From JBBRGG01 sp038240875 (GTDB lineage Bacteria; Planctomycetota; Phycisphaerae; Phycisphaerales; UBA1924), in the NCBI GenBank assembly GCA_038240875.1, contig JBBRGG010000056.1:1-15688 (forward strand): a DNA stretch of 15,688 bases, given 5' to 3'. The position numbers and the translations under genes are program-made. The notes beneath the pieces are model-generated. The model had not been told where the DNA came from and did not search any database. It saw only the letters and a list, made by a program, of their open reading frames with translations. This document shows positions 6,928 to 14,822 of this stretch, piece after piece (position 1 is the stretch's first letter; every line of letters starts with the position of its first letter).

Positions 6928-8949
6928 ATGGCAGACGTAACGACCAATATTCGTAATTTCAGTATCATCGCCCATATCGATCACGGCAAGAGCACGCTCG
7001 CAGATAGGTTGCTGCAAGCGACAAACGCTGTCTCGCAGCGCGAGGCGCGAGAGCAGATCCTCGACTCGATGGATATCGAGCGTGAGCGTGGTATCACGAT
7101 CAAGGCGTCGGCGGTGACGGTGTTTCACCGGCACAAGCTTGGCTCAAAGACCGATGATCTTGAATCGCAATTTGAGGCACCAGCGGAAGATGTAGCGCAA
7201 GACGAAGCTCCCAAGCACAAGACCAAGAAGGGTGAGAAACCTGAAGAGCATGGCGAAGTGTTCATGCTCAATTTCATCGATACGCCTGGGCACGTTGACT
7301 TCAACTATGAAGTAGCGAGGGCTTTGAAAGCGTGTGATGGAGCGATTTTGGTCGTGGACTCAACGCAGGGTGTGCAGGCGCAAACGCTGGTGAATGCGTA
7401 CTTGGCGGTGAATGAGAATTTAACGATCGTGCCCGTCATCAACAAGATCGACTTGCCCGGTGCGCAGCCGGACGCGGTGGCGGAAGAAATCGAGCAGACG
7501 CTGGGGTTCCCGGCGGAAGATTGCATTCTTGTGTCGGCGAAGACGGGGCAAGGCATTCCAGAATTGCTGGCCGCGATTTGTGAGCGGTTCCCGTCGCCTC
7601 GCAAACAGGTGATGCCACAACTTCGCGCCTTGATTTTCGACGCGGTGTACGACGATTATCGCGGAGTAATTATTTACTGCCGAGTGTTTGATGGAGAGTT
7701 GAAGGTTGGAGACAAGATCCGCATGATGGGCGTGGGCAGGACGTTCCAGGTGACAGAGATTGGGAAGATGAACCCCAAGCCGTTTCGCTTGCCTGATGGG
7801 AAGGTTGGGCCTGGCGAAACGTGCTATGTCGTCGCGGCGATTCGCTCGCTCAAGGACGTGCGCATTGGCGACACGATCACGCTGGATTTGAATCCTGCGC
7901 CTGAGGCTTTACCTGGATATATGCCGCCACGGCAGATGGTTTTCTGTGACTTTTACCCGTCTACTTCGGAAAATGGTGAGAGTACGGACTTTGAAGATTT
8001 GCGCAACGCAGTCGAGCGATTGAGCTTGAACGATTCGTCGTTCACGTTCCAGCCGGTGCACTCTGAGGCGCTGGGCTTTGGCTTTCGCTGCGGGTTCCTT
8101 GGGCTACTTCACATGGACATCATCCAAGAGCGGCTTGAGCGCGAAGGAAACGTCGAGATTGTGCAGACGGCTCCGACGGTTTCGTATCATGTGCTCGTGC
8201 GTGGGCTAGATACGGTAACGGGATCGAACGGGCAGTCGCTGAAGAATGTGGAGCCGACTTCGCCATTTTACACGGACATTCCTCAAGGAATGCAACTGCT
8301 TGAAGTGCACAACCCGGCGGACTTGCCGAATTTGTCGTTTGTTGATCAGATTCGTGAGCCGGTGTGCCGTGTTGACGTGATGGTTCCTAAGCAGTACATC
8401 GGCGACATCATGAAGCTGTGCATGGATCGGCGTGGCATCTACAAGAACCAGTCGTTTGTGTCGACTTCGCGCGAGATTTTGACGTTCGAGGTTCCACTCG
8501 CGGAAATCATCTACGATTTCTTCGACAAGATGAAGGGTCTTACCAGCGGCTACGGCACGATGGACTATGAGGTGATTGAGTATCGCAATGACACACTCGT
8601 GAAGCTAGACATCTTGATCAATGGCGATCCGGTTGAGGCGCTCGCGACGATCGTGCACCGGGAAAAGGCCGAGCAGCGCGGGCGCGGGTTGTTGGCGCGG
8701 CTGAAGGATCAGATTCCAAGGCATCAGTTCGAGATTCCGTTGCAGTGTGCCATTGGTGGAAAGATCATTGCTCGCGAGACGATCAAGGCCTTCCGCAAGG
8801 ACGTGCTGAGCAAGTGCTATGGCGGCGACATTAGCCGAAAGCGCAAACTGTTGGAGAAGCAGAAGGAAGGCAAGAAGCGGATGAAGAACGTGGGGAGCGT
8901 CACGATTCCGCAGGAAGCGTTTATGGCGGTGCTCGATCAGGGCGATTGA
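6928..8949 (+). CDS. lepA: Elongation factor 4 (ribosome back-translocase LepA)
   Basis: Translational GTPase that acts on stalled or misplaced ribosomes. 673 residues, against about 600 in E. coli. G domain: AHIDHGKST (15-23, P loop), RERGITIKA (52-60, switch I), DTPGH (118-122), NKID (172-175), SAK (203-205). Then come the EF-G-like domains with LGFGFRCGFLGLLHMDIIQERLERE, and the EF4-specific C-terminal domain ending in CYGGDISRKRKLLEKQKEGK and IPQEAFMAVL, so the gene is complete. Two insertions explain the extra length: a charged Lys/Glu-rich one at about 66-110, and a second of about 20 residues after LVRGLDTVTGSNGQS. ATG 6928 has no obvious Shine-Dalgarno, but the family N-terminus NIRNFSIIAHIDHG fixes it. 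The 129-nt gap after the SOUL gene suggests separate transcription. Confidence 0.97.
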   Translation: MADVTTNIRNFSIIAHIDHGKSTLADRLLQATNAVSQREAREQILDSMDIERERGITIKASAVTVFHRHKLGSKTDDLESQFEAPAEDVAQDEAPKHKTKKGEKPEEHGEVFMLNFIDTPGHVDFNYEVARALKACDGAILVVDSTQGVQAQTLVNAYLAVNENLTIVPVINKIDLPGAQPDAVAEEIEQTLGFPAEDCILVSAKTGQGIPELLAAICERFPSPRKQVMPQLRALIFDAVYDDYRGVIIYCRVFDGELKVGDKIRMMGVGRTFQVTEIGKMNPKPFRLPDGKVGPGETCYVVAAIRSLKDVRIGDTITLDLNPAPEALPGYMPPRQMVFCDFYPSTSENGESTDFEDLRNAVERLSLNDSSFTFQPVHSEALGFGFRCGFLGLLHMDIIQERLEREGNVEIVQTAPTVSYHVLVRGLDTVTGSNGQSLKNVEPTSPFYTDIPQGMQLLEVHNPADLPNLSFVDQIREPVCRVDVMVPKQYIGDIMKLCMDRRGIYKNQSFVSTSREILTFEVPLAEIIYDFFDKMKGLTSGYGTMDYEVIEYRNDTLVKLDILINGDPVEALATIVHREKAEQRGRGLLARLKDQIPRHQFEIPLQCAIGGKIIARETIKAFRKDVLSKCYGGDISRKRKLLEKQKEGKKRMKNVGSVTIPQEAFMAVLDQGD

Positions 8950-8990
8950 GCGAGGTTGAGGTTTAACTGCCAGCCACTTGAGCAAAATTG

Positions 8991-9025
8991 AGGCTAAATT
9001 AGCCTAATACTAGGTCAAATTAGGC
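8991..9025. promoter_or_regulatory. Overlapping inverted repeats upstream of icd, possible operator
   Basis: AGGCTAA-A-TTAGCCT (8991-9005) is a perfect 15-nt dyad. It overlaps a second inverted repeat, GCCTAA (9002-9007) with TTAGGC (9020-9025). Both reuse the same half-site (TTAGCC or TTAGGC). The region starts about 40 nt after the lepA stop and about 190 nt before icd. It could be a regulator binding site for icd or a short stem at the lepA 3' end; there is no T run to argue for a terminator. Confidence 0.4.
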
Positions 9026-9214
9026 GATGCCAAGGGCCGATATAGTTGGTACGTGCATGAAGCGACGGCTTCTGGTGGTGTAGTTGCGCGTGTAGGCAGA
9101 ATGTTTTTTTCGGCCCTATTGTTTGCCCCTGCTTTGCCGCCTAGTTTGGAGCCTTCAATTTGTTCGCACCACATCCACGGCGAAGGAAGACCCGTGGAAG
9201 GAGTTGCCCTGACG

Positions 9215-10786
9215 ATGTCCACCACCCCCATTTCTACCATCACCCCCATTTCTCAGGCATCAAGCTTGACCGACATCCCCGCGAACACTAATCCTTCGTA
9301 CATGACCGTGGCGCTCGCCCCGGGCGATGGCATCGGGCCAGAGATCATGCACGCGGTGTTGTTTATTCTGGACAAGGCTGGCGTGTCTAAGTACATGAGC
9401 TTTCAGCCCGTCGAAGCGGGCGCTTCGGTTTTCGCCAAGGGTGAGACGCGTGGCGTGACCGATGCGGCGCTCACTGCAATTGAGTCCTGTGGCTTGCTTT
9501 TGAAAGGGCCTATGGAGACGCCCAAGGGCAGTGGCGGCAAGAGCATCAACGTCACGCTTCGCAAGTTGTTTAATGCCTACGCGAATCTTCGCACGTTTCG
9601 CACGCTTCCGGGCGTCAACACTGTGTACAGCAAAGCGGGCATCAACATCGACATGACCGTGGTGCGCGAGAATATCGAAGATACATATGGCGGTGTCGAG
9701 CATCGGCTTAGCAACGACATGATCCAGTGCAAGCGGCTGATTAGTGCGCCCGGATCAGATCAGTTGTGTAGGTACGCCTTTAAGACCGCGCGAGCTCTTG
9801 GCATAAACAAGGTGTACTGCGGGCATAAAGCAAATATTATGAAGATGACCGATGGTTTGTTTCTGGAGCGGTTTCGAGCCGCGGCACGAGACTTTCCTGA
9901 GATCGAAGCGGGCGATGTGATCGTTGACGCGCTATGCATGAATCTGGTGATGAAGCCGCAGCAATACAAGATGCTGGTGCTGCCGAATCTGCAGGGAGAC
10001 ATTGTTTCAGATTTGTGCGCAGGGCTGGTTGGCGGACTTGGGTTTGCACCGAGCGCGAATATTGGCAACGAAATCTCGATCTTTGAAGCGGTGCACGGGA
10101 CCGCGCCCGATATCGCAGGCAAGGGGATTGCAAACCCGACGAGCTTGCTGTTGTCGTCGCTCATGCTCCTGCGGCATGTGGGCTTGAAGCAGCAGGCGGC
10201 TCACATCGAAAACGCTTTGCTCGTCACGCTGGAGTCGGGAATCCACACGGGTGACTTTGGCGATACAAGCAAGCCTTCGGTTGGGACGATGGACTTTGCC
10301 AAGGCAATTGCGGATCGATTGGGGCAGACGCCCAAGACCGTGCCTGCAGTGTTGGCAAGCACGGAACAGCAAGATGGGGACATGTGTTATACAAGGCCGG
10401 CGAGGCCAAGCGGCCCGCGGATGATCCGGACGTTTAAAAACATTGTAACTTCGGTGGTCGGGTGCGATGTGTATTTGGATACGCCACACTCGCCGGTGGC
10501 GTTGGCGGAAGAAATGAAGCGGGCGTGCCAGGACACGCCATTTAAGTTGAGCTTGATCAGCAATCGCGGTACGCAGGTGTGGCCGACGGGGAGCGTGTAC
10601 ACCGAGTGCGTGGATTACTATCGCGTAAGGTTCGAGTTAAAGGATGGGATCTCAGCGGGAACGATCGGGCAGAGCCGCACGATTGCGCTGCTGGATCGAA
10701 TCGCCGAAGGATTTACGGTGTGCTCGTATGAGCTTTTGCGGAACTTTGATGGGATCCGCGGGTTCAGCTTGGCACAGGGGCAGTGA
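9215..10786 (+). CDS. icd: Isocitrate dehydrogenase with C-terminal extra domain, predicted NAD-dependent
   Basis: Oxidative decarboxylation of isocitrate to 2-oxoglutarate in the TCA cycle. 523 residues from ATG 9215 (AAGGAG 11 nt upstream; an in-frame GTG at 9194 is the alternative). The dehydrogenase domain covers about 30-370: GDGIGPEI (37-44), the isocitrate-binding loop SINVTLRK (110-117), VVRENIEDTYGG (149-160) and HKANIMKMTDGLF (204-216) with the catalytic lysine. It ends with LPNLQGDIVSDLCAG (256-270; metal-binding aspartates) and HGTAPDIAGKGIANP (294-308). In that last stretch D299, I300 and A306 replace the Lys344, Tyr345 and Val351 of E. coli NADP-IDH, as in NAD-specific enzymes. 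A further domain (about 400-520, PRMIRTFKNIVTSVVGCDVYLDTPHS onward) corresponds to the C-terminal extension of Thermus and Rickettsia-type IDHs. Convergent with the tRNA gene, only 11 nt away. Confidence 0.93.
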   Translation: MSTTPISTITPISQASSLTDIPANTNPSYMTVALAPGDGIGPEIMHAVLFILDKAGVSKYMSFQPVEAGASVFAKGETRGVTDAALTAIESCGLLLKGPMETPKGSGGKSINVTLRKLFNAYANLRTFRTLPGVNTVYSKAGINIDMTVVRENIEDTYGGVEHRLSNDMIQCKRLISAPGSDQLCRYAFKTARALGINKVYCGHKANIMKMTDGLFLERFRAAARDFPEIEAGDVIVDALCMNLVMKPQQYKMLVLPNLQGDIVSDLCAGLVGGLGFAPSANIGNEISIFEAVHGTAPDIAGKGIANPTSLLLSSLMLLRHVGLKQQAAHIENALLVTLESGIHTGDFGDTSKPSVGTMDFAKAIADRLGQTPKTVPAVLASTEQQDGDMCYTRPARPSGPRMIRTFKNIVTSVVGCDVYLDTPHSPVALAEEMKRACQDTPFKLSLISNRGTQVWPTGSVYTECVDYYRVRFELKDGISAGTIGQSRTIALLDRIAEGFTVCSYELLRNFDGIRGFSLAQGQ

Positions 10787-10797
10787 ACCAAAGAAAG

Positions 10798-10871
10798 CGT
10801 CCCGGGCGCGACTCGAACGCGCGACCTGCCGCTTAGAAGGCGGCTGCTCTATCCAACTGAGCTACCGGAAC
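10798..10871 (-). tRNA. tRNA-Arg, anticodon TCT
   Basis: A full cloverleaf reads on the minus strand over 74 nt. The acceptor GTTCCGG pairs with CCGGGAC (one T:G wobble). The D arm is GCTC with loop AGTTGGATA and GAGC. The anticodon stem is GCCGC/GCGGC with loop CTTCTAA, so the anticodon is TCT, which reads AGA. The T arm is GCGCG, TTCGAGT, CGCGC. The discriminator base is G. The CCA end is not encoded (CTT follows), so it must be added afterwards. It is alone, with no other tRNA in the window. Confidence 0.95.
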
Positions 10872-10969
10872 GATGCGAAAGGGTATTCAGGGGTTGGGCG
10901 CAACGGCGAATAGGTAGTGACAAGGCTTGGTGTGCGGGAGCGACGCTTGGGCCACTACAATTGTTTATC

Positions 10970-12466
10970 ATGAAGATGACACAAACAACTAGTGCTTTAT
11001 GTTGGTTCGCGCGCGTTTGTGCGTGTGGTGTGGCAAGTGCTGCGGGGTTGCTGGTTGCGTGTCAAGCGGCTGCGGACCAGCCCAAGCCCGAAGTGCCAAA
11101 GCCTGCGCCGAGTGTGTCGAGTCCAGACGCGAGCGCGCCTGCTGTGAGCGCGCCTGCTGTGAGCGCGCCTGCGGTACTTCCTGGATCTGCTTTAGTAATT
11201 GCGCCGGCTGTTGAACCAAAGGCCAATCCTGCGACCCAACCCGTAGCCGTGGCTACATCGGTCAAGATTCGCGTGGCCACGTTTAACCTGGAGGACGTGC
11301 GGACAGAGGACCTCGTGAGTGGTAATCAACCAAGGCTTAGGTCGCTTGCGTCAATCATCCAGCGCGTGCGACCCAACGTGATTTTGCTGAATGAAATTGC
11401 GTATGACACGCCGGGCGTGCCTGGTTTTAATCGATTGGATTACTCGGGCGTAGGCGTAGCGGAAAAGCCACGACTGGGGCTCAATGGGCAACGCTTCGCG
11501 GACAAGTATCTTGCGGTGGCACAAGCCGAAGGATTGTTGCCGATTCGGTATCGGGCATTTATGGAGCCGAGCAACACGGGCGTGCACAGCGGATTTGATT
11601 TGGATAACGATGGCGTTGTCACGCCGACGTATCCAGAGCCCCCACCATCGACGAAGGAAGGCGACCCAGGAGAGCAGACTGCGGAAGGGCGTTTGTATGG
11701 TAACGATTGCTGGGGATTTGGCACGTTTCCGGGGCAATATGCGATGGCGCTATTGGTTGATGAGCGGCTGGTTTTAGATGCGGAAAACGCGCGGACGTTT
11801 CAGTTGCTACCTTGGGATTACATGAGCGGCAACTTCATGCCGAGCAAAGCGGATGGCACGCCTTGGTACGACGCGGAAGAAACCAAGACGATGCCTATGT
11901 CGTCCAAGAGTCATTGGGATGTGCCAGTGCGAATGCCTAATGGGAGCGTGGTGCACATGTTGTGTTCACACCCGACGCCGCCAGGGTTTGACGCGGTGGA
12001 AATGCGAAACAAGAAGCGCAACCACGACGAGATTCGCTTCTGGGCGGATTACCTCGACAACGCGGCGTATGTGATCGATGATTCACGTGTACAAGGCGGG
12101 CTTGCAAAAGGCGTGCACTTTGTGATCCTTGGAGACTTAAACGCCGATCCGGACGAAGGTTCTTCGTACAAAGATCCGATTGATAATCTGCTTGTATCGC
12201 ACCCGCGAATCAATGGGGGATTTGTGCCTGCAAGTGATGTCGCGATTGACAAACTCGATGCGGACGATACCGCGATGTTCAGGCTGCGGGTGGATTATGT
12301 GCTGCCCTCGAAAACACTAGAAGTTGAAGGTGGAGCTGTGGAGCGAGCGGCTCCGCCCAAGGCGTACAAAATGATCCAGCGGGGGCAAGAGAACGTGGCG
12401 GCTTGGCCGAGCGATCACTTTTTGGTTTGGTTGGACGTGGTCGTGCCGGCACCAGTGCTGCCTTGA
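10970..12466 (+). CDS. Endonuclease/exonuclease/phosphatase-family lipoprotein
   Basis: 498 residues. A lipoprotein signal peptide ends in LLVAC (Cys31, perfect lipobox), so the protein is exported and membrane-tethered. A low-complexity Pro/Ala linker follows (about 38-92), including three SAPAV repeats. The EEP fold covers about 100-492: RVATFNLEDV (101-110), ILLNEI (138-143, metal-binding Glu), CSHPTPP (332-338), ILGDLNADP (386-394), RVDYVLPS (440-447) and PSDHFLVWLDV (480-490, terminal Asp-His). Members cleave nucleic acid, phosphoesters or phospholipids; the substrate is not readable. An acidic DLDNDG loop (210-215) looks like a calcium-binding turn. I chose ATG 10970 over the TTG at 10961 because it starts the signal peptide. 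The cyoE gene follows after 155 nt and is probably a separate unit. Confidence 0.88.
   Translation: MKMTQTTSALCWFARVCACGVASAAGLLVACQAAADQPKPEVPKPAPSVSSPDASAPAVSAPAVSAPAVLPGSALVIAPAVEPKANPATQPVAVATSVKIRVATFNLEDVRTEDLVSGNQPRLRSLASIIQRVRPNVILLNEIAYDTPGVPGFNRLDYSGVGVAEKPRLGLNGQRFADKYLAVAQAEGLLPIRYRAFMEPSNTGVHSGFDLDNDGVVTPTYPEPPPSTKEGDPGEQTAEGRLYGNDCWGFGTFPGQYAMALLVDERLVLDAENARTFQLLPWDYMSGNFMPSKADGTPWYDAEETKTMPMSSKSHWDVPVRMPNGSVVHMLCSHPTPPGFDAVEMRNKKRNHDEIRFWADYLDNAAYVIDDSRVQGGLAKGVHFVILGDLNADPDEGSSYKDPIDNLLVSHPRINGGFVPASDVAIDKLDADDTAMFRLRVDYVLPSKTLEVEGGAVERAAPPKAYKMIQRGQENVAAWPSDHFLVWLDVVVPAPVLP
11131..11175 (+). repeat. Three tandem 15-bp units inside the lipoprotein linker
   Basis: GAGCGCGCCTGCTGT is repeated at 11131, 11146 and 11161, the third unit with one change. 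In frame it encodes a Ser-Ala-Pro-Ala-Val pentapeptide repeat in the flexible linker after the lipobox. It is likely to vary in copy number between strains by slippage. Confidence 0.85.
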
Positions 12467-12590
12467 AACGGGCGAGAGTACATGCTGGAATTGACAGATG
12501 CACAGTATTCGAGGCATGAAAACGTGGGTGTGCGCTATGATGACCGTGAGTAAAGTATTTGCTTATTAAGTGCTTGAAAAGTGTTTCACA

Positions 12591-12611
12591 AAGCACGCGA
12601 TGAGCGTGCTT
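12591..12611 (+). promoter_or_regulatory. 8-bp perfect hairpin just before the cyoE start
   Basis: AAGCACGC (12591-12598) pairs perfectly with GCGTGCTT (12604-12611) around the 5-nt loop GATGA. It ends 10 nt before ATG 12622, so it would sit beside the ribosome entry site in the mRNA. It has no T run, so it is not a classical terminator of the upstream gene. Confidence 0.45.
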
Positions 12612-12621
12612 GACCGAAGCG

Positions 12622-13635
12622 ATGAACCAGACTGAAACCATTCCAGGGCGAATCGCTGCACCAGAGCCAACGGTGCAGATATCTGCACAGGCTATGCCGA
12701 AATGGCGCGAGCTTGCGAAGGCATTGGTCGAAGTGAGCAAGCCGGGCATCACAAGGATGGTCACGATCACTTCGCTCTGCGGCTTTGTGCTCGCTGGGGC
12801 AACGCGCACGTGGGGAGCGTCAGAACTTGTGATCGCGTTACTTGCTTGCGCGGTCGGCACTGCGCTGAGTGCAGCGGGCTCGAACGCGCTCAATCAATGG
12901 ATGGAACGCGAACGCGATGCGGCGATGCACCGGACTAGCCGCAGGCCGATTCCTGATGGTCGGGCTTCTGCAGGCGTGATTCTGGGTGCTGGTACGTTGA
13001 TGATTGTGGCTGGGTGCGGCGTGCTTGCGGCGTTCAGCGGGATTGTGCCCGCGTTGGTTGCGCTTGTGTGCGCGGTGTCGTACCTCGCGGTGTACACGCC
13101 TTTGAAACCGGTGACAACGTTTGCGACGTATGTTGGCGCGATCCCTGGTGCGCTGCCACCGATGATTGGTTGGACAGCGGCTGCGGCTTCGTCGCAGATT
13201 GGTATAAGTGGCCAATGGGAAGCCTTGATGTCGCCTGGGAGTGTCGTGCTGTTCGCGATCATGTTTGCGTGGCAGATCCCCCACTTTCTTGCAATAGCGT
13301 GGATGCACAAAGAGGATTACGCCAAGGGTGGGTATCGCGTGTTGTCGGTTGTTGATCCGACGGGCACGACGACATCGGTCGTGTCGGCGTTGTGGACGGT
13401 CGCATTGTTGGCGTTGACGCTGACGCCGCCGCTGGCGATGCCCGAGTCGGTGGCATTGCCTTATATTGTTGTCGCTGTGGTTTCGGGGCTCGCGTTTGCG
13501 TGGTGCGTGGTGCGTCAAGTGCGCGAGCGAACGCGTGGAGCGGCCAAGCGAGTCTTCTTTGCGTCGATCATCCACATGCCTTTGGTCTTTGGAGCATTGG
13601 TCATCGAGGCGCTGGTTCGTGCGGCGTTGCGATGA
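12622..13635 (+). CDS. cyoE: Heme O synthase (protoheme IX farnesyltransferase)
   Basis: Integral membrane prenyltransferase (also called CtaB) that adds a farnesyl group to heme B, making heme O for terminal oxidases. 337 residues with about nine hydrophobic segments. The first polar motif is NALNQWMERERDAAMHRTSRRP (88-109, polyprenyl-diphosphate/Mg site), then YLAVYTPLKPVTTFATYVGAIPGALPP (154-180), then the second motif FAWQIPHFLAIAWMHKEDYAKGGYRVLSVVD. The UbiA-family motifs are intact. A soluble N-terminal extension of about 35 residues precedes the KPGITRMV of the first helix. ATG 12622 is chosen; TTG 12610 is in frame but lies inside the hairpin stem, and neither has a good Shine-Dalgarno. 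An ABC ATPase follows at 90 nt on the same strand, probably in one operon. Confidence 0.93.
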   Translation: MNQTETIPGRIAAPEPTVQISAQAMPKWRELAKALVEVSKPGITRMVTITSLCGFVLAGATRTWGASELVIALLACAVGTALSAAGSNALNQWMERERDAAMHRTSRRPIPDGRASAGVILGAGTLMIVAGCGVLAAFSGIVPALVALVCAVSYLAVYTPLKPVTTFATYVGAIPGALPPMIGWTAAAASSQIGISGQWEALMSPGSVVLFAIMFAWQIPHFLAIAWMHKEDYAKGGYRVLSVVDPTGTTTSVVSALWTVALLALTLTPPLAMPESVALPYIVVAVVSGLAFAWCVVRQVRERTRGAAKRVFFASIIHMPLVFGALVIEALVRAALR

Positions 13636-13724
13636 AGTGGATGAATTGGTGAAGCGTATTAAGCAGATGATGTGAGCGGAAGCGAGCGAGACCTTTGGCA
13701 TCCTTTGCGAGGAGTTACCCAGTC

Positions 13725-14822
13725 GTGCAACTCGCTTTGGACCTCGCGAACATCTACAAAACCTACCCCGCGGCGTCGCGTGCCAAGGAAAGCACTGTGC
13801 GAAAGGCGCTCGACGGCGTTTCGCTCAGGGTGCCTATTGGTCAGCGTGTCGCGCTTCTTGGGCCAAATGGCTCGGGTAAGTCAACGCTACTCAAGATTCT
13901 TTGCCTGGCGCTTTCGCCTGATCGTGTCCATGTCCAAGAAGCCAGCGGTGCTGATGGTGGTGGCGACGGCGGCAGTGGGCAGCGCACGCATGCGCTGGCA
14001 TTTGGTTGCGACCTGTTTAATCCAATGCTTTCTCGGCAGCATCTTTCACAATTGGGCGTGGTCTTTCAATCGCCTGGGCTTGATACGTTGCTGACGGTGC
14101 GCGAGAATTTGCTCACGCAGGGTTCGCTGGTCGGGCTCTCACGCGTTGTGGCACAGGAACGAATCCGCGTGCTCGCCGTTGCGCTGGGAATCGCCTTTCG
14201 TTTAAACGCCCGGGTGGGAACGCTTTCTGGCGGGCTCATACGCAGGACCGATGTTGCGCGAGCCATGCTCCACAGCCCGGCGCTGCTGCTGCTCGATGAA
14301 CCTACGACCGGGCTCGACATCGTTGCCAGGCAGGCGTTTTTGTCGTTGCTGGACACCGTTGCGCCAGCAAACGGCAGCACGACGATTATCTTGTGCACGC
14401 ACATGATGGATGAAGCCGAGCGGATGGATCGCGTGGTGATGCTGGATCAGGGAAAGATTGTTCTGGATGATTCGCCGCGTAATCTGCGCGACAGCCTTGG
14501 AGCGCGGGTGATCCGGTTGCAGCTGAACGATCCGCAGCGTGAAAAGCATGAGAAAGCGCTGATCGAAGCGGGTTTAACGCGCAGGCCAGATCTCGCGGGA
14601 TTGGTTGTGTTTATCGCGCCTAGTGAATCGCCGGAGAAGCTTGAAGCTGGCGCGGTGATGTTGATGCGCGAGGGCGCGTCGTTTGAGATCGGGCCACCCT
14701 CGCTTGCTGATGCGTTCCTTGCTGCCACAGGCAAGGCTCTTAAGAACGACGCAGCACACGCGGGAGCGATCACGCCAACTACGCGCCGGGGCAGACGGGC
14801 TCGGCAAGGAGCGGGCGCATGA
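13725..14822 (+). CDS. ABC transporter ATP-binding protein (ABC-2 exporter type)
   Basis: 365 residues from GTG 13725 (GAGGAG at 13709-13714, 10 nt upstream); a TTG at 13695 is in frame but begins before that site. The ATPase motifs are complete: Walker A GPNGSGKST (46-54), Q-loop VVFQSPGLD (Gln115), signature LSGGL (167-171, last residue Leu rather than Gln), Walker B LLLLDEPTTGLD (187-198) and H-loop CTHMMDEAE (His226). Between Walker A and the Q-loop the protein is longer than usual, with a Gly-rich stretch GADGGGDGGSG (75-85). The family resembles DrrA/NodI/CcmA-type exporter ATPases. It overlaps the permease by ATGA (14819-14822), so translation is probably coupled. Being next to cyoE suggests, without proving it, a role in heme or cytochrome oxidase maturation. 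Confidence 0.9.
   Translation: MQLALDLANIYKTYPAASRAKESTVRKALDGVSLRVPIGQRVALLGPNGSGKSTLLKILCLALSPDRVHVQEASGADGGGDGGSGQRTHALAFGCDLFNPMLSRQHLSQLGVVFQSPGLDTLLTVRENLLTQGSLVGLSRVVAQERIRVLAVALGIAFRLNARVGTLSGGLIRRTDVARAMLHSPALLLLDEPTTGLDIVARQAFLSLLDTVAPANGSTTIILCTHMMDEAERMDRVVMLDQGKIVLDDSPRNLRDSLGARVIRLQLNDPQREKHEKALIEAGLTRRPDLAGLVVFIAPSESPEKLEAGAVMLMREGASFEIGPPSLADAFLAATGKALKNDAAHAGAITPTTRRGRRARQGAGA

Noticed and set aside
9053..9214. N-terminal extension of icd from 9053
   Set aside because: The extra 54 residues lack similarity to IDH and include an odd hydrophobic stretch; AAGGAG and ATG at 9215, or GTG at 9194, fit better.
12491..12520. TTGACA in the gap before cyoE as a -35 box
   Set aside because: The -35 match is perfect but no acceptable -10 lies 16-18 nt downstream, so I did not list it as a promoter.
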